The translations under genes and the position numbers were made by a program. This document shows positions 43,467 to 51,127 of a stretch of DNA of 58,488 bases, piece after piece; the stretch's first letter is position 1, and each line of letters starts with the position of its first letter. Under the pieces are notes generated by a model. It saw nothing but the letters and a program-made list of their open reading frames with translations. It was not told the DNA's origin and did not search any database. The DNA lies in contig JAEDIJ010000007.1 of the NCBI GenBank assembly GCA_016292515.1, positions 1 through 58,488 of the forward strand. The letters are read 5' to 3'. This DNA is from Victivallaceae bacterium (GTDB taxonomy: Bacteria; Verrucomicrobiota; Lentisphaeria; Victivallales; Victivallaceae).

Positions 43467-44891
43467 ATGAGCGAAAAAGAAAATTTCACCCCCTTGAAAC
43501 GGTGTCCCGTCATCGCGATCGTCGGGCGTCCCAACGTCGGTAAATCGTCGCTTTTCAACGCGATCATCGGTCGACGTTTTGCGATCGTCCACGAGATGAG
43601 CGGCGTCACCCGCGACCGCGTTTCCGCGTCGGGGCGTTTCGAGGAGCGCAAATTCACTCTGGTCGATACCGGCGGTCTCGGCGAGATGAAAGGCAAGCGC
43701 AACATCGATATGTGGGACAGCGGCATCGCCGAACAGGTTTCCGCCGCGGTGGAAAACGCCGATCTTCTGATCATGGTCGCCGATGCCCAGGCGGGCGTGA
43801 CGCCGCTCGACGTCGACGTCGCTCAAAGATTGCGCGCATCCGGCAAAAAGATCCTTTTCGCCGCCAACAAGTGCGACAGCGACGAATTGAAAAACGATGC
43901 GGCGGAATTCACGCGTCTCGGCTTTTCCAAAATCTATCCCGTCTGCTCGCTGCACAAAGGCGGCATCAATGCGCTTTTGCACGATGCGCTCGCGCTTTGC
44001 CCCGCCAAGGATTACTCCGGCGAGGAGGAGCCGTCGAAGATCCGCATCGCGATCGTCGGGCGTCCCAACGTCGGCAAATCGTCGCTTGTCAACGCGCTGA
44101 TCGGCGATCAGCGGCTGATGACCAGTCCCATCGCCGGCACGACGCGCGATGCGGTCGACGTCGATTTCAATTTGAAGTACAACGGCGTCGATCATCCCGC
44201 CGTGCTGGTCGATACCGCAGGATTGCGCAAGACGGCAAAGGTGGATACCGTCGTCGAACTTTTCAGCGTGATGCGCGCCAAAAGCGCGATCGAGCGCGCC
44301 GATCTCGTCGTGATGGTGCTCGAAGCGGGCGCCGATGCGATCACGGCGCAGGATCGCCGCATCGCGGGATTGATCGAAAAGGCGGGCAAGGCGTGTGTGC
44401 TTGCCGTCAACAAGATCGACCTGCGTCCCGGCGTTTCGATGAAAGAAATGCAGACGGAATTGCGTTCGGAATTGCCCAATCTGAGCTATGCTCCCGCCGA
44501 ATTCATCAGCGCAAAAAATCATCAGATGCTCGACCGGCTGACGGGGCGCATCGCCGAAGTGATGGAGCAACTTGACACCGAGATCACGACGGGCGTTCTG
44601 AACCGCGTGATCGGGGATGCCATGGAGCGCAACGCGCCCCCCGTGATCGGCAACGCTTCGCTCAAAGTGTATTACGCTTCCCTGGTGGCGATGCGGCCTC
44701 CGAAGATCCGGCTTTTCGTCAACCGGATGAATCTCGTCGCCGACAATTACGCGACGTATTTGCAGAAACAGATCCGCAACGCCTTTGATCTCAACGGGAT
44801 CCCCGTTTTGCTTGAATTCAGGGCGCGACCCAAAAAAGTCGTGATCCGGCAACACGAAAGTTCCGCCAGAAAAGGCAGAAAACGCAGGTGA
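43467..44891 (+). CDS. der: GTPase Der (EngA)
   Basis: 474 residues from ATG 43467, 8 bp after pyrF. Two tandem GTPase domains, each with GRPNVGKSSL (about 17 and 194), a switch segment (GVTRDR and GTTRDAVD), DTGG/DTAG, and base-specificity motifs NKCD and NKID. A C-terminal KH-like domain begins at about 370. The double-G architecture is unique to Der, needed for assembly of the 50S subunit. Basic C-terminal tail. Confidence 0.97.
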   Translation: MSEKENFTPLKRCPVIAIVGRPNVGKSSLFNAIIGRRFAIVHEMSGVTRDRVSASGRFEERKFTLVDTGGLGEMKGKRNIDMWDSGIAEQVSAAVENADLLIMVADAQAGVTPLDVDVAQRLRASGKKILFAANKCDSDELKNDAAEFTRLGFSKIYPVCSLHKGGINALLHDALALCPAKDYSGEEEPSKIRIAIVGRPNVGKSSLVNALIGDQRLMTSPIAGTTRDAVDVDFNLKYNGVDHPAVLVDTAGLRKTAKVDTVVELFSVMRAKSAIERADLVVMVLEAGADAITAQDRRIAGLIEKAGKACVLAVNKIDLRPGVSMKEMQTELRSELPNLSYAPAEFISAKNHQMLDRLTGRIAEVMEQLDTEITTGVLNRVIGDAMERNAPPVIGNASLKVYYASLVAMRPPKIRLFVNRMNLVADNYATYLQKQIRNAFDLNGIPVLLEFRARPKKVVIRQHESSARKGRKRR

Positions 44892-44895
44892 AAAT

Positions 44896-45375
44896 ATGAT
44901 GGACAAAGCATTGGAAAACGAAATCAAATCCTTTATGGCGCAACAACTTGCCAGTGGCGAGAAGTTGAGCGACTTGCAGAATCAGGTCAATGAAAAATTC
45001 AATTTGAAATTGACTTATATGGACATCCGCATCCTCGCTTCGACGATCGACGTCGACTGGAAAGCGCGCGATCCGCAGCCCGCTCCGAAACCGGAAGCCC
45101 CCGCCGAAGAAAAAGCGCCGGAGCCGGTTCCGTATGACCTTGACGAAAAGCCCGCTTCCGATGCGGCTCCTCGTCCCGCGACCGTCGTCGAAGTGAGCAA
45201 GATCGTCCAGCCGGGGACGCTCGTTTCCGGTACGGTCAAATTCGCCAACGGCGCGACTGCCGACTGGTACGTCGATCAGACGGGGCGGCTCGGCATCGAC
45301 AATTTGCAGGGGCCCCAGCCGGGACGCGAAGACATCGAGGATTTTCAGAAGGAATTGCAGGCGAAACTGCGGTAG
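44896..45375 (+). CDS. Protein of unknown function with Pro/Glu-rich linker
   Basis: 159 residues (two adjacent ATG codons, 44896 and 44899). An N-terminal helical domain (about 1-58) looks like a short helix-turn-helix bundle (ASGEKLSDLQNQVNEKFNLKLTYMDIRIL). It is followed by a Pro/Glu/Ala linker (about 60-95) and a small beta domain (GTLVSGTVKFANGATADWYVDQTGRLGID, about 112-140). No signal or membrane segment. I do not know the family. Position between der and a response regulator, 4 bp and 6 bp gaps, makes it part of the operon. A small nucleic-acid-linked regulatory protein is one guess only. Confidence 0.7.
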   Translation: MMDKALENEIKSFMAQQLASGEKLSDLQNQVNEKFNLKLTYMDIRILASTIDVDWKARDPQPAPKPEAPAEEKAPEPVPYDLDEKPASDAAPRPATVVEVSKIVQPGTLVSGTVKFANGATADWYVDQTGRLGIDNLQGPQPGREDIEDFQKELQAKLR

Positions 45376-45381
45376 GACAAG

Positions 45382-46722
45382 ATGAGCGACAAGCCGAAAA
45401 TTCTGATCGCCGACGACGAATTCAACACCCGCGAAGCACTCGTGCGTTTTTTCAAACGCCGCTACGAGACCGGGTCGGCGCCGGACGGTCTGGCGGCGAT
45501 CGAAATGTTGAAAAATCAGCATTTTGACCTCGTTTTGACCGATTTGCGGATGCCGGGCGCGGACGGGATGCAGGTGCTCGGTGCCGCCAATCAGGCGGGG
45601 ACTCCCGCGATCGTACTGACGGCATACGGCAGTATCGGCGATGCAGTCAAGGCGGTCAAGCTCGGCGCATTCGATTTCGTTTCCAAGCCGATCAAACTTG
45701 ATGTCCTCGATCAGATGGTGCAGTCTGCGCTCGCGCGGGAGACCGCCGATGTTCCGGCAAAGCCGGCAAAAAAGGAAACGGCGAAAAATGCGCCGTTGCC
45801 CGATCTGGTTTCTCCGCACGGCGAAAGCGATCCGATGAGCCGGGTCTTTGAAACGGCGCGCTCGGTGGCGACAAGCCGCGCCTCGGTATTGCTTTCCGGC
45901 GAAAGCGGTACCGGCAAAGAGGTGGTCGCGCAACTGATCCACCGCGAAAGCCGCCGCAAGGGACCTTTTGTCCCCGTTCACTGCGCGGCGCTGACGTCGA
46001 CGATTTTGGAGAGCGAACTTTTCGGCTACGAAAAGGGGGCTTTCACCGGCGCCGCCGAACGGCGCATCGGTAAATTCGAGCAAGCCGACAACGGCACGAT
46101 CTTCCTCGACGAAGTCGGGGAGATCGACGCGGCGACGCAAGTCAAACTTCTGCGCGTACTGGAAACGCGCAGTTTCGAGCGCGTCGGCGGCATCGAGACC
46201 GTCCACAGCGACTTCCGTCTGGTGGCGGCGACGAACCGCGATCTGCGCGCAATGGTCGATGCGGGGACTTTTCGCGAAGATCTTTTCTATCGGCTTTCGG
46301 TGATCGAGCTGGAACTGCCGCCTTTGCGCGAAAGACGCGACGCGATCCCTGATTTATTGAATTATTTCGCCCGTTATTTCGCGCGGGAAAACGGCAAGGA
46401 GGAACCGCATTTTTCCGCGGAGGCGATGGAGATCCTTCAAAACGCCGCGTGGCAGGGCAATATCCGCGAACTGCGCAACTGCGTCGAGTCGATGGTCGTT
46501 TTGTCCAACACTCCGACGCTGGAAAAATCGGTGATCCCCAAAAACGTTTTCAGCGAAGGGAGCCGTCCGGCGGCAGGAACTTCCACGCTCGATCTTCACG
46601 AGACGGAGGAAAGTCTGATCGAAAAAGCACTTGCCGAATGCAACGGTAACCGCACCCGCGCCGCCGAAAAACTCGGCATCAGCCGCCGGACTCTGTTGCG
46701 CCGGCTGGCGGAAAAGAAATAA
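45382..46722 (+). CDS. Sigma54-dependent response regulator (NtrC family)
   Basis: 446 residues in three parts: receiver domain 1-120 with phospho-acceptor D54 (LVLTDLRMP) and acidic pair D11-D12; AAA+ sigma54-activation domain from about 150 with GESGTGKE, the sigma54 contact loop GAFTGA (about 233-238) and an arginine finger region; C-terminal Fis-type helix-turn-helix (TRAAEKLGISRRTLLRRL). It activates sigma54 promoters on phosphorylation. No histidine kinase is in the window, so its partner is elsewhere. The target genes are unknown. Confidence 0.93.
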   Translation: MSDKPKILIADDEFNTREALVRFFKRRYETGSAPDGLAAIEMLKNQHFDLVLTDLRMPGADGMQVLGAANQAGTPAIVLTAYGSIGDAVKAVKLGAFDFVSKPIKLDVLDQMVQSALARETADVPAKPAKKETAKNAPLPDLVSPHGESDPMSRVFETARSVATSRASVLLSGESGTGKEVVAQLIHRESRRKGPFVPVHCAALTSTILESELFGYEKGAFTGAAERRIGKFEQADNGTIFLDEVGEIDAATQVKLLRVLETRSFERVGGIETVHSDFRLVAATNRDLRAMVDAGTFREDLFYRLSVIELELPPLRERRDAIPDLLNYFARYFARENGKEEPHFSAEAMEILQNAAWQGNIRELRNCVESMVVLSNTPTLEKSVIPKNVFSEGSRPAAGTSTLDLHETEESLIEKALAECNGNRTRAAEKLGISRRTLLRRLAEKK

Positions 46723-46733
46723 AGGATTTGACG

Positions 46734-47489
46734 ATGAAAAAAGCATTTTTACTGGTGATGATGGTGGCAGGCTGTCTGCTTTCAGGGGTGGAAAAAGTGG
46801 ATTTGAGTAAAGTCGAGCACGGCATTCTTTGCCTTACCTTTGACGACCGCAATTTCGCGGGGTGGCAAAAGGCACTTCCGCTCTTTGCCAAGTATCACGC
46901 GCACGCCTCGTTTTTCGTGACGGGCAATATCGACAAAGAGACCGCAAAAATCATGCAAAAATTGCAGGATGCGGGGCATACCGTCGGTTTGCATACCAAA
47001 AGTCACTGTGATCCGGTCGCCGGATTGAAAAAATATCCGTCGCTTGAAGTCTACTTCGCCAAGGAGATTGCGCCGCAGTTGAAACAGTGCGAAAAACAGG
47101 GCGTCAAGGTCTGTACGCTCGCCTATCCGGAAAACCGCCACAATCCGGAATCGGATGCGCTGCTCGGCAAGACTTTTGAACGTTTCCGCGCCGGAACCAA
47201 GGATAAACCGAACGATGCGGGGATCCCCGTCGCGGAGATCCCGCAACTTGCCGTGATCGGCGGACGCGGATTGGGCTCCTATTACAAAACCGACCCTGCC
47301 GTTGTGGAAAAGAGCATCCGCGACGCGGCGGCAAAGAATCTCTTTATCGCCTATTATTCGCACAACATTCAGGAAAAGAAAGCCAACGCCATCAGCATCA
47401 CGTTTGAATTGCTGGAAATGATGCTTAAAACCGCCGAGGAGTGCGGGATGAAAGTCGTCGGCTTCGAGGAATTGCCGCGCACGAAATAG
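46734..47489 (+). CDS. Exported polysaccharide deacetylase (NodB domain)
   Basis: 251 residues from ATG 46734 (AAAGGA 7 bp before; a TTG at 46728 is rejected). Signal peptide with a possible lipobox (MVAGC). NodB motifs: TFDD at 35-38, and H87 and H91 in GLHTKSH as metal ligands; LAYPENRHNPESD is the third motif. It should deacetylate an amino-sugar polymer or peptidoglycan. It is last in the lon operon and 3 bp from the convergent esterase, with no terminator between. It is GC-rich and native-looking, in contrast to the AT-rich deacetylase at 28784-30554. Confidence 0.87.
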   Translation: MKKAFLLVMMVAGCLLSGVEKVDLSKVEHGILCLTFDDRNFAGWQKALPLFAKYHAHASFFVTGNIDKETAKIMQKLQDAGHTVGLHTKSHCDPVAGLKKYPSLEVYFAKEIAPQLKQCEKQGVKVCTLAYPENRHNPESDALLGKTFERFRAGTKDKPNDAGIPVAEIPQLAVIGGRGLGSYYKTDPAVVEKSIRDAAAKNLFIAYYSHNIQEKKANAISITFELLEMMLKTAEECGMKVVGFEELPRTK

Positions 47490-47492
47490 GGT

Positions 47493-48263
47493 TTATTCCT
47501 CCGGGATCGGCAGGAAATCGAGCACTTTTTGAATTTCCTCGTCCCAGAAATCCCAAGTGTGTTTCCCCGGGCGGGGACGCCAGTCGACGGAAAAGCCGCA
47601 TTTGCTCAACATCAGGTGATACTGACGGTTGATCTCAAAAAAGGAATCTTCCGTGCCGCAGGATTGGTAGATCAAAGGCAGTTTTTGACCGCTTTTCGCG
47701 CATTTTTCCGCTTGAAAGGGGAGGTCGTCCTCCGTGCCTTTGAGTTTTTCCAGAGAGCCGACGGCGAAGTCGAATTCCGCACCGGCGCTCCGGAACCATT
47801 CAAAACCGAATGCCCCCGACAAGGCGGCGACGGCGGCAAAACGTTCCGGATGATTCAAACCGAGTTTCAGCGCGCCGAATCCGCCCATGGAAAGTCCGGC
47901 GGCAAAGGTGTGCTCCCGATCGTCGGCGAGACGGAAAAAGGAATGCATTTTTTGCGGCAACTCCTCCGAAAGAAAATCCCAGTAGCGCATAAACGGCGCG
48001 ACGTTTCGGTAAAAACTGCGTCCGCCGTTGGGCATCACGACGGCGATGCCGTGCGCGGCGGCGTAGCGTTCGATCGAAGTGCGGCGCATCCAGATCGTGT
48101 GATCGTCGCTCAATCCGTGCAAAAGGTAAAGGACGCCCGGCGGCGCATCGTGCGACTTGCCGTCCATTCCGATCAGCCGCTTGGAGGTTTCCGGCAGAAT
48201 GACATTGACCTGCGTGGCAAAGCCGAGCGTGTCGGCAAAAAAATTACATTCGATAAAAGCCAT
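47493..48263 (-). CDS. Esterase D/tributyrin-esterase family hydrolase
   Basis: 256 residues from ATG 48263; the frame is open upstream, but the promoter at 48284 and the MAFIECNFFADTLG start decide it. Alpha/beta hydrolase: LYLLHGLSDDHTIWMRR, VVMPNGGRSFYRN, nucleophile in GLSMGGFGALKLG, C-terminal His in PGKHTWDFWD. The family covers S-formylglutathione hydrolases and tributyrin or feruloyl esterases; no signal peptide, so cytoplasmic. Divergent from the MATE gene. Confidence 0.86.
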   Translation of the reverse strand: MAFIECNFFADTLGFATQVNVILPETSKRLIGMDGKSHDAPPGVLYLLHGLSDDHTIWMRRTSIERYAAAHGIAVVMPNGGRSFYRNVAPFMRYWDFLSEELPQKMHSFFRLADDREHTFAAGLSMGGFGALKLGLNHPERFAAVAALSGAFGFEWFRSAGAEFDFAVGSLEKLKGTEDDLPFQAEKCAKSGQKLPLIYQSCGTEDSFFEINRQYHLMLSKCGFSVDWRPRPGKHTWDFWDEEIQKVLDFLPIPEE

Positions 48264-48283
48264 AAAAACTCCCTTTTTGTCAT

Positions 48284-48312
48284 AATATAGTATCTCCGCC
48301 GGTTTCCTGCAA
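48284..48312 (-). promoter_or_regulatory. Promoter of the esterase gene
   Basis: On the minus strand TTGCAG, 17 bp, TATATT. Divergent from the MATE promoter with 9 bp between the two -35 boxes. Confidence 0.75.
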
Positions 48313-48321
48313 GGAGAAAAT

Positions 48322-48350
48322 TTGTAAACGAAGCGATTTTGCGGTATATT
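48322..48350 (+). promoter_or_regulatory. Promoter of the MATE gene
   Basis: TTGTAA at 48322-48327, 17 bp, TATATT at 48345-48350. The leader to the ATG at 48378 is about 20 nt and has a weak ribosome site. Confidence 0.7.
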
Positions 48351-48377
48351 ATAGACCGAATTTCGTATGGTAGATCT

Positions 48378-49784
48378 ATGTTTGCAAAAAAGAAAAATCA
48401 AGTGCTTTCGCGCGGCGGATTTCTGGAAGTGCTGAAAATCGCGCTTCCTCTGGTGCTTTCCCATTCGTGCCACGCGATGAATATGTTCGTCGACCGGCTG
48501 ATGCTCGCGCGCTTTTCGCAGGAGGCGGTCGCCGCTTCGTTTGCGGCGGGGGTGACTAATTTCACGATCGCCTGTTTCTTCATCGGAACGATCGGATATA
48601 CGGGGACTTTTGTCGCCCAATACGAGGGAGCGAATCACCGCGAACGCATCGGGCAGAGCGTCTGGCAGGGCATTTATCTCGCGTTGCTTGGCGGCGCGTT
48701 GCTCGCGACGGGGTATTTCTGGGCGCAACCGCTCTTTGAGGCGTTTCACCACGAAGCGCAGGTGATCGCCGAGGAGATCCGCTACTTCCGGGTGCTTTCG
48801 CTCGGCGGGATCATTCTGATGTTAAGTTGCGTTTTACCCTGTTTCTGGACGGGGCGCGGCAAAACCCGTTTCGTCCTCGGTGTTTCCTTTGTCATCACGC
48901 TTTGCAATATCCCCTTTAACTACATTTTGATTTACGGTAAATTCGGCTTGATGCCGCGCGGCATCGTCGGTGCCGCGCTCGGCACGATTTTGTCGGAGGG
49001 CGTTGGCGTGCTGATCTATCTCGCGGCATTTCTGCATCCGGTTTTCCGCCGTCATTTTCAGACACTGAATTGCCGGATCAACGGCAAACTGCTTGCGCGG
49101 ATGCTCCGTTTCGGATTGCCCAACGGCGTCAATATGGCGGTCGATCTGGCTTCATTCAACACCTTTGCGTTGCTCCTCGGCTGTTACGGCGTCTCGATCC
49201 AGGAAGCGACGAGCATCGCTTTCGGCATCAACAACATCGCCTTTTGTCCTGTCATCGGCATCGCGATGATGGCGTCCATCCTCGTCGGGCAGGCGGTCGG
49301 CGCCGAAAAAATCCCGCTGGCGAAAAAATCCGTCCGCAGTTGTCTGATCCTCGTCACGCTTTACAATGCGCTGATGATCGTGCTTTTCACCTTTTTTCAG
49401 CACGTTGTCCTCGCGCCTTTTATCCGTTCGGGCGATACGGCGCAGATTTCCTCGATCGCCTTTGCCGGGACGATGCTTTACTTCATCAGCGGCTATCTTT
49501 TCTTTGACGGTTTCAATATGGTGTTGAGCAATGCGTTGCGCGGTGCCGGAGATACGCGTTTCACGATGTTCGCGATGACACTGGAGGGGATCATCTGCTT
49601 CGCTCTGCCGTGCGTCGTCCTTTATCGCCTCGGATTTCCCTGGTGGACATTGTGGCTGACGATGATCGCTTATATCATTCTTCTCGGATTTATTTTCATC
49701 GTCCGCTACAAGCAGGGCGCGTGGACGAAAATGCGCGTCATCGAGGAAAATGCGCTGCCGGACAACGAAGAGATACTTTTGTGA
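48378..49784 (+). CDS. MATE-family multidrug/Na+ efflux transporter
   Basis: 468 residues from ATG 48378; an upstream in-frame ATG at 48339 lies within the promoter. About 12 membrane helices in two MatE repeats: LKIALPLVLSHSCHAMNMFVDRLML begins the first, and RFGLPNGVNMAVDLASFNTFALL begins the second. It exports cationic compounds with Na+ or H+ exchange; the substrate cannot be inferred. Followed after 25 bp by nhaC, probably the same transcript. Confidence 0.9.
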   Translation: MFAKKKNQVLSRGGFLEVLKIALPLVLSHSCHAMNMFVDRLMLARFSQEAVAASFAAGVTNFTIACFFIGTIGYTGTFVAQYEGANHRERIGQSVWQGIYLALLGGALLATGYFWAQPLFEAFHHEAQVIAEEIRYFRVLSLGGIILMLSCVLPCFWTGRGKTRFVLGVSFVITLCNIPFNYILIYGKFGLMPRGIVGAALGTILSEGVGVLIYLAAFLHPVFRRHFQTLNCRINGKLLARMLRFGLPNGVNMAVDLASFNTFALLLGCYGVSIQEATSIAFGINNIAFCPVIGIAMMASILVGQAVGAEKIPLAKKSVRSCLILVTLYNALMIVLFTFFQHVVLAPFIRSGDTAQISSIAFAGTMLYFISGYLFFDGFNMVLSNALRGAGDTRFTMFAMTLEGIICFALPCVVLYRLGFPWWTLWLTMIAYIILLGFIFIVRYKQGAWTKMRVIEENALPDNEEILL

Positions 49785-49809
49785 CATATTAACGTAAAAA
49801 GGATAAATC

Positions 49810-51126
49810 ATGACGAATTTGGAAAAAATCTGTGATCGGGAACCCCGGCTGAAAGCATTGTTGCCTTTCGGCGTTTTTATGATCTTTTATCTCGGACTTT
49901 CGATCTGGTCCGGCGATTTCTACCGGATCTCGATGCCGGTGGCGTTTCTGATCGCATCCGCCACGGCGATGTTTCTGGACAGAAACCTTCCCCTGATGAA
50001 AAAAGTCGATCTCTACGCCCGCGGAATGGGCGACTCCAACATTATGATCATGTGTCTTATTTTCATCCTCGCCGGCGCGTTTGCCGCCACGGCGAAAGGA
50101 ATGGGGGCGGTCGATTCCGCCGTGGCGATCGCGCGTTATCTCGTCCCGGAAAATCTGTTGCTTCTTGGAATGTTTCTCGTTTCCTGCTTCATTTCGCTCG
50201 CCGTCGGCACGAGCTGCGGCACGATCGCCGCCATCGCTCCGATCGCGGTGGAACTGGTCTCGCCGATGAGGATTTCTCCTGCTCTGATGCTCGGGGCGGT
50301 GATCGGCGGTGCGATGTTCGGCGACAATATGTCGATGATCTCCGATACGACGATCGCGGCGACCCGCACGCAGAATGTGACGATGCGCGAGAAATTCATC
50401 ACCAACTTCAAAATCGTGCTGCCGTCTGCGATCGCCGCCATTGTCATCTACCTCATTGTCGGTCGAGGCAGTGTCAGTATCTTCAACCCGTCGTCGGTGC
50501 ATCTTGCGGACTTTTTCAAAGTAACGCCCTATCTGATGATCCTGATTTTCGCGTTGTGCGGGATGAATGTGATGGCGTTGCTCTTTTTCGGCACGGTACT
50601 GGCGGCGGTCATCGGTATTTTGACGCACAGTTTTGATTTCTGGGGCGCGCTCGACCTCTGCGGAAAAGGGACGCTCTCGATGTCTGAAACATTGATCGTC
50701 GCGATCCTCGCCGGCGGCCTTTTGAGCATGATCCGCCACAATGGCGGTATCGGTTATATCCTTAACAAAATCAACCGCAACATTTCTTCGTCAAGGGGAT
50801 GTGAATTCGGCATTTTTCTGCTCGTCGCCATCGTCAATTTGTTTACCGCCAACAATACGGTCGCCATCGTCATCGCAGGGCCGATCGCGCGGGAGTTGTC
50901 GCAGAAATTCAACTGCGAAAGCCGCCGCATCGCGAGCATCCTCGATACGGCAAGTTGCGCCGTACAGGGGTTGATCCCCTACGGTGCGCAACTTTTGATC
51001 GCCGTCGGCATCGCGCAGACGATGAAAGTCCAGGTGTCATCGCTGGAATTGGTTTCCAAACTCTATTATCCGCAACTTGTCGGAGTCGCGCTGCTCGTCT
51101 CGATTTTTGCGCGCCGCGGGAAATAA
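49810..51126 (+). CDS. nhaC: Na+/H+ antiporter, NhaC family
   Basis: 438 residues, 10-12 membrane helices. The GGAMFGDNMSMISDTTIAATRTQ stretch (about 170-192) with its acidic residue and the duplicated hairpin (SLAVGTSCGTIAAIAPIAVEL) are typical of NhaC and related ion:proton antiporters. Some members exchange malate-lactate or other organic anions. Placed directly after a MATE transporter, which could depend on the Na+ gradient. Stop is 1 bp from the convergent glycosidase stop, without a terminator. Confidence 0.85.
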   Translation: MTNLEKICDREPRLKALLPFGVFMIFYLGLSIWSGDFYRISMPVAFLIASATAMFLDRNLPLMKKVDLYARGMGDSNIMIMCLIFILAGAFAATAKGMGAVDSAVAIARYLVPENLLLLGMFLVSCFISLAVGTSCGTIAAIAPIAVELVSPMRISPALMLGAVIGGAMFGDNMSMISDTTIAATRTQNVTMREKFITNFKIVLPSAIAAIVIYLIVGRGSVSIFNPSSVHLADFFKVTPYLMILIFALCGMNVMALLFFGTVLAAVIGILTHSFDFWGALDLCGKGTLSMSETLIVAILAGGLLSMIRHNGGIGYILNKINRNISSSRGCEFGIFLLVAIVNLFTANNTVAIVIAGPIARELSQKFNCESRRIASILDTASCAVQGLIPYGAQLLIAVGIAQTMKVQVSSLELVSKLYYPQLVGVALLVSIFARRGK

Positions 51127-51127
51127 T

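Noticed and set aside
43239..44927. 562-codon antisense frame under der
   Set aside because: Mirror of Der; the repeated look comes from the two GTPase domains.
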